From: Acidobacteriota bacterium
Lineage (GTDB): Bacteria; Acidobacteriota; Vicinamibacteria; Vicinamibacterales; UBA2999
Assembly (NCBI GenBank): GCA_020851565.1
Contig: JADZCN010000100.1
Location: 1 to 32,041 of the forward strand
DNA: 32,041 nucleotides
Direction: 5' to 3'
Position numbers and translations under genes: made by a program. The notes below the pieces were generated by a model that saw only the letters and a list, made by a program, of their open reading frames with translations, was not told the DNA's origin and did not search any database. Each line of letters begins with the position of its first letter. The first letter of the stretch is position 1. Shown here piece by piece: positions 23,421 through 30,791 of the stretch.

Positions 23421-25021
23421 CGCCGAGGCTGGCCCTGACCGCGGTGCTGCTGGCGGTCCTGGCGAACCCGGCCGACGCACAGCCTGGCGCAGGCGCCGTC
23501 GTCGTGCTGCCGTTCGAGAATCCTCGGGCGGACCCGCGGCTGCACTGGATGCGGGAAGGCGTGGCCGTGCTCGTCTCGGACGTGCTCGATGCGGGGGGCA
23601 CCGAGGTGGTCGGGCGAGACGAGCGCGACGCGGCGTTCGAGCGGCTGCAGTTGCCGCTGCTCGCGCCACTCAGCCGCGCGTCAGCGATCAAGGTCGGACA
23701 AGCCGTCGGCGCGGCTACGGTCGTCGTCGGCCGCGTAGAGCTGCTCGAACAGGAACTCGTCGTGTCGGCTCGCCTCGTCAGCCTCGATGTGGGGCGGCTG
23801 TCACCTGAGGCAACCGGGCACGGGCCGGTGTCCGATCTGTTCTCGCTGGCCGCGCACGTCGCCGCGACTCTCGTTGGGACGGCCGATGCGCCGCCCCGGT
23901 GGCAGGCGCCGCCTTCGCTGGCCGCCTTCGAGCTGTTCATCAAGGGCCTGATCTCCGAGGCCCCTGCCGCCCAGCGGGCCTCCTTCGAGCAGGCGCTCAA
24001 GGCCGCGCCCGCGTACGATGCGGTGCGCCTCGCCTTGTGGAGGCTGCACACGGAGCAGGGTGAGCACCAGCGTGCACTCGACCGGGTCACACCCGTGGGC
24101 GCGGACAGCGTCATCTCGCGCGAGGCCCGGTTCGCCGCCGCGATGTCCCTGCTGAGCCTCAAGCGCGAGGACGACGCATTCGCGGCGCTGCGGGCACTGC
24201 AGGACGACGCGCCGCTTGCCGCCGTCGCCAACGCCCTCGGCGTGCTGCAACTGCGACGCGGATCGCCGGCGCAGAGCGGGCGTGCCACCTTCTACTTCAA
24301 CCAGGCCACCGAGATCGATCCGCTGGATGCGGACTACTTCTTCAATCTTGGCTACGCCTACCTGCTCGAGAAGGATCCCCGTGCCGCGGCGTACTGGCTG
24401 CGGGAGGCGGTTCGCCGCGAGCCCGCGGACGGCGACGCGCACTTCGTGCTGGCGGCCGCGTTGCAGCAGGCGGGTGCCGCGACCGAGGCTGCCCGCGAAC
24501 GCGAGCTCGCGCGGCGCCTGTCGTCGCGGTATGAGGCCCTGGAGGCCCGGGCGGCGGCGGGCGGCGATGCCGTGCCGAGGGCTCTCGAGCGCCTCCGCGA
24601 CCGGCTGGATCGCCCGTCGGCCCGCGTCGATACCTTCATCACGTCGGCCGGGCAGAGGGATCAGGCCGGGCTGGCGGCGTTCCACCTCGACGCCGGCCGG
24701 CGAGCCTTCGAGCGGGAAGCCGACCGAGAGGCCGCGCAGGAACTGCGACGCGCCTTGTACCTCTCACCCTACCTCGCGGAAGCACATCTGCTGCTCGGAC
24801 GCATCCACCTGCGTGGCGGGCGGGCTGAAGAAGCCGTCCAGACCCTGAAGATTGCCATCTGGAGTGAGGAGTCGGCCGCGGCCCAGGCAGCGCTTGGCGA
24901 AGCATACCTGGCGCTCGAGGACGTGGCGGCCGCTCGGGCTGCGGTGGACCGCGCGCTGGCGCTCGAGCCGCGGTCGGCCGAGGCGTTGGCGCTCAAGGCG
25001 AGGCTACCCGCGCCCCGGTAG
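23417..25021 (+). CDS. Exported TPR-repeat protein with FlgO/TolB-like N-terminal domain
   Basis: A 534-residue protein. The signal peptide is MTPRLALTAVLLAVLANPADA. Residues 25-155 (AVVVLPFENPRADPRLHWMREGVAVLVSDVL, then IKVGQAVGAATVVVGRVELLEQELVVSARLV) match the FlgO/TolB-N-like domain often found before TPRs in secreted or adenylate-cyclase-associated proteins. From about residue 170 on there are degenerate and clear tetratricopeptide repeats (DYFFNLGYAYLLEKDPRAAAYWLREAVRREP; AEAHLLLGRIHLRGGRAEEAVQTLKIAI; AALGEAYLALEDVAAARAAVDRALALEP). It is probably a periplasmic scaffold in protein complexes. The ATG at 23417 overlaps the previous stop. The SPOR protein gene begins 27 nt downstream under its own promoter. 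Confidence 0.82.
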   Translation: MTPRLALTAVLLAVLANPADAQPGAGAVVVLPFENPRADPRLHWMREGVAVLVSDVLDAGGTEVVGRDERDAAFERLQLPLLAPLSRASAIKVGQAVGAATVVVGRVELLEQELVVSARLVSLDVGRLSPEATGHGPVSDLFSLAAHVAATLVGTADAPPRWQAPPSLAAFELFIKGLISEAPAAQRASFEQALKAAPAYDAVRLALWRLHTEQGEHQRALDRVTPVGADSVISREARFAAAMSLLSLKREDDAFAALRALQDDAPLAAVANALGVLQLRRGSPAQSGRATFYFNQATEIDPLDADYFFNLGYAYLLEKDPRAAAYWLREAVRREPADGDAHFVLAAALQQAGAATEAARERELARRLSSRYEALEARAAAGGDAVPRALERLRDRLDRPSARVDTFITSAGQRDQAGLAAFHLDAGRRAFEREADREAAQELRRALYLSPYLAEAHLLLGRIHLRGGRAEEAVQTLKIAIWSEESAAAQAALGEAYLALEDVAAARAAVDRALALEPRSAEALALKARLPAPR

Positions 25022-25030
25022 TGCTAAAAT
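25022..25030 (+). promoter_or_regulatory. Extended -10 (TGC-TAAAAT) upstream of the SPOR gene
   Basis: TGC-TAAAAT at 25022-25030, right after the TPR-gene stop, ends 18 nt before the ATG at 25049. It is AT-rich in an otherwise GC-rich stretch. A leader of about 12 nt is implied. Confidence 0.5.
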
Positions 25031-25048
25031 CTGTGCGGTCAGACGCTT

Positions 25049-25729
25049 ATGGCTACTGCGACGCATGACGACGGGTTCCACGAGATCCAGCTGAACGGCA
25101 AGCAGCTGGTCTTCCTGTTCATGGCTGTCACCGTGGTGCTGGTCGTGACTTTCCTCTGCGGTGTGCTCGTCGGGCGCGACCTCCAGCTGAATCGCGAGGG
25201 CCCGTCGGCCGTGGATACCCTCACCGGCACGGCGGACCCGGATGTGGCGCCGCCACCGCCGGTCTCGTCCGACCTGCCAGGGACTCGCAGCCAGCCCATC
25301 GCAAAAGAAGAAGAACTGACCTATGACACGCGGTTGGAGGACGGCGCGGCGCCCCCGGAGAAGCTCCGGAGCGCGAACGAGCCCGAGCCGCCACCCGTGA
25401 AGGCCGAGCGCGTGGAGCCGGCACCGCCTGCGTCCTCCCCGTCCGCCGCTCCAGCGGCCGCGGCGCCGGCTGTGCCCTCGGCGCCCGCCGAGCCCGGAGG
25501 CGCGGGCCTGGCGATCCAGGTGGCCGCCGTCCGGGAGAAGACCGATGCAGATCGGATTGCGAATCGGCTGATTGGCAAGGGCTACAAGGCCTATGTCGTG
25601 ACGCCTGCGGCAGGGGCGCCACCGGTGTTCCGCGTCCGCGTCGGCAAGTTCACGCAACAGCGCGAGGCCGATTCGGTGGCGGCCCGCCTCAAGAAAGAAG
25701 AGCAGTTCTCCCCCTGGATCGTTCGCTAG
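25049..25729 (+). CDS. SPOR-domain inner-membrane protein
   Basis: A 226-residue bitopic protein. A short cytoplasmic N-terminus (MATATHDDGFHEIQLNGKQ) precedes one transmembrane helix at about residues 20-45 (LVFLFMAVTVVLVVTFLCGVLVGRDL). A long Pro/Ala/Glu-rich periplasmic linker follows. The C-terminal SPOR domain covers about residues 150-226 (LAIQVAAVREKTDADRIANRLIGKGYKAYVV, VFRVRVGKFTQQREADSVAARLKKEEQFSPWIV). SPOR domains bind peptidoglycan strands lacking stem peptides at the division septum, so a role in septal wall synthesis or cell-envelope maintenance is likely. The stop overlaps the inferred lnt start by 16 nt, and a class A PBP gene lies 2.7 kb away. Confidence 0.9.
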   Translation: MATATHDDGFHEIQLNGKQLVFLFMAVTVVLVVTFLCGVLVGRDLQLNREGPSAVDTLTGTADPDVAPPPPVSSDLPGTRSQPIAKEEELTYDTRLEDGAAPPEKLRSANEPEPPPVKAERVEPAPPASSPSAAPAAAAPAVPSAPAEPGGAGLAIQVAAVREKTDADRIANRLIGKGYKAYVVTPAAGAPPVFRVRVGKFTQQREADSVAARLKKEEQFSPWIVR

Positions 25730-27258
25730 CCCTCCTCACCGGCGTTCTCCTCGCGCTCTCGTTCCCCAGGTATGGCCACGGCATGGTGGCCTTTGCCGCG
25801 CTCGTGCCGCTGTTCGTGGCGCTCTCGGGCTGGCGCGGTCGGCCCGATGCGGTGCCGGGCCTGGGATTCCGACGGGGGTTTACGCTCGGCCTCATCGCCG
25901 GCGTCGTTCACTTCGCGGGGACGGTCTATTGGACCGGTGCCACCGTGCGCACCTTTGGCGGCCTGCCGTGGCCCGTGGCTGCCATCACGGCGGCCCTGCT
26001 CGTGTTCTACATGGCGCTCTACGTGGCGCTGGCATCCGGCGTCACGGCCGTGCTCATCCGGCGGCTCGGGCGGGTTGGCATTCCGCTGGGCGCGGCCGCC
26101 TGGGTGACCTTCGAGTACGCGCGAGGCTGGGTCTTTGGCGGCTTTCCGTGGATTCCTCTCGGCAATGCAATGGTCACGCTGCTGCCGATTGCGCAGCTGG
26201 CCAGCGCCGGGGGAGTCTACGCTCTCACCTTGTTCGTGGGCCTCGTCAACGCCGGCTTCGCCCTGGTGATTGTCTCCGGGACGCGCCGGCGGTTCGCGGC
26301 GCTGGGGGTGACGGCGCTCTTCATCGCCAGCGTCGCGGCCTGGGGCGGGCAGCGCCTGGCGGCCAATACCCTCGTCGAGAGCGGCACGCCGGTCCGCGTC
26401 GGGCTGGTCCAGGGGAATATCGCGCAGACTGACAAGTGGAACCAGGCGCGCGCAGGCGACATCGTCGAGCGCTACATGACGCTCACGCGCCAGGCCGTGA
26501 GCGCCGGTGCGCAGCTGGTCGTGTGGCCCGAGTCGGCCACGCCCTTCTACTTCGATGAGGAACCGGTGGGGCAGGAGCTGGTCCGCGGACTAGTGCAATC
26601 CACCGGCGTGCCCCTCCTGTTCGGCACCGACGAGGTCGAGCGCAGCTCGCCGGCCAGGTATTTCGTCTCGGCCTTCATGCTCGACGGCATGGGCGCCACG
26701 GCGGCCGTGTACCGCAAGATGCACCTGGTGCCCTTCGGCGAGTACGTGCCGTTCAAGGACCTGCTGTTCTTCGTCAAGCCGCTCGTCGAGGCCGTGTCCG
26801 ACTTCACGCCCGGCACCCGCGTGACGATGCTGCCCGTGCAGGGGCACATGGTGAGCACGGCCATCTGCTATGAAGTCACCTATCCCTCGTTGATCCGCGA
26901 GGGCGTGCGGCAGGGGAGCGAGCTGCTCACCACGATTACGAACGATGCGTGGTACGGCGAGTCCTCCGCGCCGTTCCAGCACTTCGAGATGGCGGCGATG
27001 CGCGCGATCGAGCAGGGGCGCTACCTGGTGCGGGCGGCGAACACGGGCATCACCGGCATCGTGGACCCGTACGGGCGCGTCCGGGCGCGCACGCGGCTCG
27101 GGGAGACGACGGTGGTGGTGGGCGAGGCCCGCTTCGTGCAGGCCCGGACGCTCTATGCCACAATGGGTGATCGCGTCGCGCACGCGGCCATCGCCCTGAC
27201 GGCGCTGGCCCTTCTCGCGTCCCTCAGGAGACCATGGCCCTCGTCATCGACGAACTGA
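25714..27258 (+). CDS. lnt: Apolipoprotein N-acyltransferase
   Basis: A polytopic inner-membrane enzyme that adds the third acyl chain to lipoproteins. It has about six N-terminal transmembrane segments, then a nitrilase-type domain with a Glu-Lys-Cys triad: Glu in VVWPESATPF, Lys in YRKMHLVPFGEYVPF, and Cys in AICYEVTYPSL (codon 26866-26868). TITNDAWYGESSAPFQHFEMAAMRA and GIVDPYG are further family motifs. The first ATG is at 25783, but in-frame codons before it encode LALLTGVLLALSFPRYGHG, the conserved Lnt N-terminus and start of the first membrane helix. No ATG, GTG or TTG lies between the upstream stop (25324) and 25783. The CTG at 25714, with AAGAAGAG about 8 nt before it, is therefore the best start (514 residues; 491 from the ATG). 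prfB starts 25 nt before its stop. Confidence 0.9.
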   Translation: MDRSLALLTGVLLALSFPRYGHGMVAFAALVPLFVALSGWRGRPDAVPGLGFRRGFTLGLIAGVVHFAGTVYWTGATVRTFGGLPWPVAAITAALLVFYMALYVALASGVTAVLIRRLGRVGIPLGAAAWVTFEYARGWVFGGFPWIPLGNAMVTLLPIAQLASAGGVYALTLFVGLVNAGFALVIVSGTRRRFAALGVTALFIASVAAWGGQRLAANTLVESGTPVRVGLVQGNIAQTDKWNQARAGDIVERYMTLTRQAVSAGAQLVVWPESATPFYFDEEPVGQELVRGLVQSTGVPLLFGTDEVERSSPARYFVSAFMLDGMGATAAVYRKMHLVPFGEYVPFKDLLFFVKPLVEAVSDFTPGTRVTMLPVQGHMVSTAICYEVTYPSLIREGVRQGSELLTTITNDAWYGESSAPFQHFEMAAMRAIEQGRYLVRAANTGITGIVDPYGRVRARTRLGETTVVVGEARFVQARTLYATMGDRVAHAAIALTALALLASLRRPWPSSSTN

Positions 27259-28374
27259 TTCGACGTTCCACCGACCTGCTGAAGCGGGCCGCCGACCTGC
27301 GGAGCTATCTTTGACGCGGCTCGCCTGGACGAGGAGCTGAGCCGCCTCGAGGCGCGGATCGCCGCGCCCGACTTCTGGAACAAGCAGGCAGATGCCCAGG
27401 TCACGCTGAAGCGCCGCCAGCGCGTCAGCGAGGACTTGCAGCTGCGCGAGGCGATCGCGCGGCGCACGGACGACATCGGCGTCCTCGTCGAGTGGGCGGG
27501 GGCCGGTGAGGACGTGGCGGCGGACCTGGAGAAGGCGCTCGACGGCCTCGAGGCCGAGGTCGAGGCCGGCGAGATCAAGAAGATGCTGGGCGGCGAGCAC
27601 GACGCCGCCAACGCCATCGTGTCGATTCATCCCGGCGCGGGTGGCACCGAGTCGCAGGATTGGGCCGAGATGCTGCTGCGCATGTACCTGAAATGGGCCG
27701 AGCGCCGCGGGCTCAAGCGCACCATCCTCGAGTACCAGCCCGGTGAGGAAGCCGGGCTCAAGAGCGTCACGTTCACGCTGGCTGGCGAGTACGCCTTCGG
27801 CCTGATGGCGGCGGAGGCCGGCGTGCACCGCCTGGTGCGCATCTCGCCATTCGACCAGGCCGCCCGGCGCCACACGTCGTTCGCGTCGGTCTACGTCTGG
27901 CCCGAGATGGACGAGGAGATCGAGATCGACATCCCCGAGAAGGACCTGCGGATCGACACCTACCGGTCCAGCGGCGCCGGCGGCCAGCACGTCAACGTCA
28001 CCGACTCCGCCGTGCGCATCACGCACCTGCCGACCGGCATTGTCGTGTCGTGCCAGAACGAGCGGTCGCAGCACAAGAACCGCGACGTGGCGATGAAGGT
28101 GCTGAAGGCCCGCCTCTACGATCTCGAGGTGAAGAAGCAGCAGGCCAGGCTCGAGAACATCGGCGGCGCGAAGAAGGACATCGCGTTCGGGTCGCAGATC
28201 CGGTCCTACGTGCTGCAGCCCTACCAGCTGATCAAGGACCACCGCACGAAATACGAAGAGGGCCAGGTCTACAAGGTGCTGGACGGGGACATCGACCCGT
28301 TCATCAAGACGTACCTGATGCAGAAGGCGTCCGGCACGCTCGGCACGCCGGTCGATGCCGACGCGGACGCCTGA
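27234..28374 (+). CDS. prfB: Peptide chain release factor 2 (with programmed +1 frameshift)
   Basis: RF2 reads UGA and UAA stop codons and triggers peptide release. The gene starts at ATG 27234 (AGGAG 4 nt upstream), reads 26 codons to SYL, and meets an in-frame TGA at 27312-27314 inside CTTTGAC. After a +1 slip on CTT it continues as DAARLDEELSRLEARIAAPDFW and onward to 28374, about 379 residues in all. The SPF anticodon-like tripeptide (VRISPFDQAARRHTSF) marks RF2 rather than RF1. The catalytic GGQ is in YRSSGAGGQHVNVTDSAVRI. The C-terminus is a little longer than in E. coli. The start overlaps the end of lnt by 25 nt. Read as a plain open frame, only 27436 onward would be found, losing the N-terminal domain. 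Confidence 0.96.
27301..27315 (+). promoter_or_regulatory. prfB autoregulatory +1 frameshift site
   Basis: GGAG (27301-27304), a Shine-Dalgarno-like element, is followed by CTAT and then CTTTGAC (27309-27315). This matches the E. coli RF2 site, a Shine-Dalgarno-like run before TATCTTTGAC, with the element one base farther away. When RF2 is scarce the ribosome pauses at UGA and slips +1 on CUU, restoring RF2 synthesis. Confidence 0.93.
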
Positions 28375-28394
28375 CCATCGAGCCCCCGGCTCCT

Positions 28395-28409
28395 GAGGCC
28401 CCGGGCCTC
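28395..28409. terminator. GAGGCC-CCG-GGCCTC hairpin between convergent prfB and PBP genes
   Basis: A perfect 6-bp stem with a 3-nt loop in the 42-nt gap between the prfB stop and the PBP stop. It is symmetric, so it could serve both strands, but no T-tract accompanies it on either side. Confidence 0.3.
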
Positions 28410-28416
28410 GGCCCGA

Positions 28417-30693
28417 TCACCGGGGCGCGACGACCGGCTGGGTCCCGGAGAGGAAGGCCTCGGTCAGCACGTTGGGCGTGTCCGGCGGGACGGGCTCGCC
28501 GGTGCTCCGGTCGACCGTCATGAACACGATGTTGCCCGGCGCCTCGAATTCCGGCACGTTCTCGCGATCCGCGCGGAGATCCAGGTAGGCCCTCATGAAG
28601 TCCATCCAGATGGGCAGGGCAGCCGTCGTGCCCGTCTCGTTCGGCCCGATGGGCTTCTTCTCGTCGTGGCCCAGCCACACGCCGACGGTGATGTTCGGAT
28701 CGAAGCCCACGAACCACGCGTCGGTGTAGTCGTCCACGGTGCCGGTCTTGCCCGCGAGGGGCCACTTGAGGGCGTTGGCCGCGGCGCCCGTGCCGCGCAG
28801 CACGACGCCCCGCAGCAGGTTGGTCATGACGTAGGCGGTGTCCGCGCGAATCGCGTCCCGGGGCGTGGGCCGGTTCTCCTCGAGCAGCGTGCCGCCGCGG
28901 TCGGTGATCGACAGCACGGAGAACGGCGTCATCCGGATACCGTGGTTCGGGAACACGGAAAAGGCGCTCGTCAGCTCGAGAAGCGTCACTTCCTGCGCGC
29001 CCAGTGCCATCGAGAGGAACGGGCGGAAGGGCTGGCCGAAGCCGAAGCGCGCGGCGTAGGCGGCCACCTGCGTCGGCCCCAGCATGTCGATGACCTTCAC
29101 GGCCGGGATGTTGCGTGACTGCTCGAGCGCGTGACGCAGCGTCATGGGGCCCTGGAACTTCCGGTCGTAGTTGCCGGGGGCGTAGGGGGGCTGGCCCGCG
29201 CCCGCGTCGAACGTCGTGGGCACGTCGTCGAGCATGGTCGTGGGCGTGAGGCCTCGGTCGATCGCCGCCGTGTAGAGGAAGGGCTTCACCGTGGAGCCCA
29301 TCTGCCTGAGGGCCTGGGTGGCGCGGTTGAACTTGCTGCGCGCGAAACTGTAGCCGCCCACCATCGCCAGGACCTCGCCCGAGCGGTTGTCCAGTGCGAC
29401 GAGCGCGCCTTCGAGGACGGGCGGTTGCTCCAGCCGCAGCGTGGCCGTCCCCGCCTCGGCGTCCACCTTCGCGATCTCGACCTCGACGAGATCGCCGCGC
29501 TTCACGAGGTCGGCGGCCGACGTGCGCCTGGTCCATTGGATGGCGGGCCGATCCAGTTGGCCCGTGAGCGTGCCGATTCGGACCTGCGCCACCGCGCCGT
29601 CCACGCCGGTCACCAGCGCCGGGACGATGTCGCCCTCGTTCATCGGGCGGGCCCAGCGCTCGTGCCTGAAGCCCTCGAGGGTGTGCTTCTCGTCGAGCAC
29701 GTTGCGCACCGGCTTGCGGAACGTGCCGCGTCGCTTGTCGAGGCGACGCAGCCCGCGGTCGATCGCATGGTTGGCCGCGCGCTGCAACTCCAGGTCGAGC
29801 GGCGTGCGGACCGTGAGCCCGCTCTCGTACAGGGCCTTCGCGCCGTACTTGGCCTCGAGGTACTTGCGCACCTCTTCGAGGAAGTACGGGGCGGGGCTGC
29901 CCTCGGTCTGGGCCTCGCCGGCGACCACGATGGGCTTCGCCCTGGCCTCCGCGGCCTGCGCGGGGGTGATGAAGCCCTCGCTGGCCATGCGGTCCAGTGC
30001 GTAGTTCCGGCGGCGGAGGGCGGCGTCCGGATTGACATACGGGCTCTGGCGCACGTTGGCCTGGATGATGCCCGCGATCATCGCGGCTTCTTCGAGCGCG
30101 AGGTCCTTGACGTCCTTCCGGAAGTAGAGCTGCGAGGCCGCCTGCACGCCGTACGCGCCGTGGCCGAAGTAGATCTGGTTGCAGTAGAGCGTGAAGATCT
30201 CCGGCTTGCTGTACCGCTTCTCGATCTGGATCGCGACCAGTGCCTCCTTGACCTTGCGCTCCCAGGTGCGGTCGAACCCGATGGTCTTCGGGAAGAGGTT
30301 GCGCGCCAGCTGCTGGGTGAGCGTGCTGCCGCCGGGCACGTTGCCGCTCGACACGATGTCGCGGACCAGGGCGAGCATCATCCGCGAGATGCTGAGGCCG
30401 GCGTGCTGGAAGAACCCGGCGTCCTCGGCGGCCAGGATGGCCTGGCGCAGCGTGACGGGGATGTCCTCGTAGTGAACGACGACGCGGCGCTCGACGGCGA
30501 ATTCCCCGACCAGCTCGCCGTCCCGACCGAGCACGCGGGTGATGGTATTCGGCTGGTAGTTGTCGAGGGCCGACACCTCGGGCAGGTCGTCGGAGTAAGC
30601 GAAGAGCACCCCGCTCAGCGTGCCGAGCAGGGCCGCGCCCACGAAGAGGGCCACGATCGTCGCATGTCGGGCGATGCGAATGACGACGGTCAT
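28417..30693 (-). CDS. mrcA: Bifunctional penicillin-binding protein 1A (class A PBP)
   Basis: A 758-residue membrane-anchored peptidoglycan polymerase and cross-linker. One N-terminal transmembrane helix covers residues 12-32 (TIVALFVGAALLGTLSGVLFAY). The GT51 glycosyltransferase has the catalytic Glu90 in ILAAEDAGFFQHAG, then GGSTLTQQLARNLFP and KEALVAIQIEKRYSKPEIFTLYCNQIYFG. An OB-like insert follows (residues about 330-430). The transpeptidase has Ser467-x-x-Lys470 (MGSTVKPF), SRN in LEQSRNIPAVK and Lys649-Thr-Gly (AGKTGTVDDYTDAWFVGF). Architecture and length fit PBP1A; the gene could also be called ponA or pbp1A. An extended -10 lies 13 nt before the ATG at 30693, and dnaK is divergent across 98 nt. 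Confidence 0.94.
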   Translation of the reverse strand: MTVVIRIARHATIVALFVGAALLGTLSGVLFAYSDDLPEVSALDNYQPNTITRVLGRDGELVGEFAVERRVVVHYEDIPVTLRQAILAAEDAGFFQHAGLSISRMMLALVRDIVSSGNVPGGSTLTQQLARNLFPKTIGFDRTWERKVKEALVAIQIEKRYSKPEIFTLYCNQIYFGHGAYGVQAASQLYFRKDVKDLALEEAAMIAGIIQANVRQSPYVNPDAALRRRNYALDRMASEGFITPAQAAEARAKPIVVAGEAQTEGSPAPYFLEEVRKYLEAKYGAKALYESGLTVRTPLDLELQRAANHAIDRGLRRLDKRRGTFRKPVRNVLDEKHTLEGFRHERWARPMNEGDIVPALVTGVDGAVAQVRIGTLTGQLDRPAIQWTRRTSAADLVKRGDLVEVEIAKVDAEAGTATLRLEQPPVLEGALVALDNRSGEVLAMVGGYSFARSKFNRATQALRQMGSTVKPFLYTAAIDRGLTPTTMLDDVPTTFDAGAGQPPYAPGNYDRKFQGPMTLRHALEQSRNIPAVKVIDMLGPTQVAAYAARFGFGQPFRPFLSMALGAQEVTLLELTSAFSVFPNHGIRMTPFSVLSITDRGGTLLEENRPTPRDAIRADTAYVMTNLLRGVVLRGTGAAANALKWPLAGKTGTVDDYTDAWFVGFDPNITVGVWLGHDEKKPIGPNETGTTAALPIWMDFMRAYLDLRADRENVPEFEAPGNIVFMTVDRSTGEPVPPDTPNVLTEAFLSGTQPVVAPR

Positions 30694-30706
30694 ACGCGCA
30701 AGTTCC

Positions 30707-30715
30707 AGTATAGCA
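30707..30715 (-). promoter_or_regulatory. Extended -10 (TGC-TATACT) of the PBP gene
   Basis: On the minus strand TGC-TATACT (30715-30707) lies 13 nt before the start codon at 30693. Transcription would begin around 30700, leaving about 7 nt of leader with no Shine-Dalgarno sequence. Confidence 0.5.
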
Positions 30716-30756
30716 ACAGGATGTGGCGGTCCAGCGACGTCGGGACGAGCCGATTC

Positions 30757-30785
30757 TTGACACTGGAATACTCAGATTTCATACT
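30757..30785 (+). promoter_or_regulatory. dnaK promoter, TTGACA-17-CATACT
   Basis: A consensus -35 TTGACA (30757-30762) is followed by a 17-nt spacer and CATACT (30780-30785). The dnaK ATG at 30792 is 6 nt after the -10, so the transcript would start at or next to the AUG. No CIRCE element is seen, and the -10 does not resemble a sigma-32 -10 (CCCCAT type). Confidence 0.6.
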
Positions 30786-30791
30786 AAGACC

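Noticed and set aside
27312..27314. In-frame TGA in prfB as a pseudogene or sequencing error
   Set aside because: It sits in the exact CTTTGAC context of the RF2 programmed frameshift, and both halves of the protein are well conserved.
28304..30763. 819-codon open frame on the minus strand and a 554-codon frame on the plus strand at 29131-30795
   Set aside because: Both overlap the PBP gene, whose catalytic motifs are all in its own frame; the alternatives are low-complexity Arg/Gly/Val sequence.
30694..30791. CIRCE or sigma-32 control of dnaK
   Set aside because: No TTAGCACTC/GAGTGCTAA repeat is present and the -10 is CATACT, which fits a housekeeping sigma factor better.
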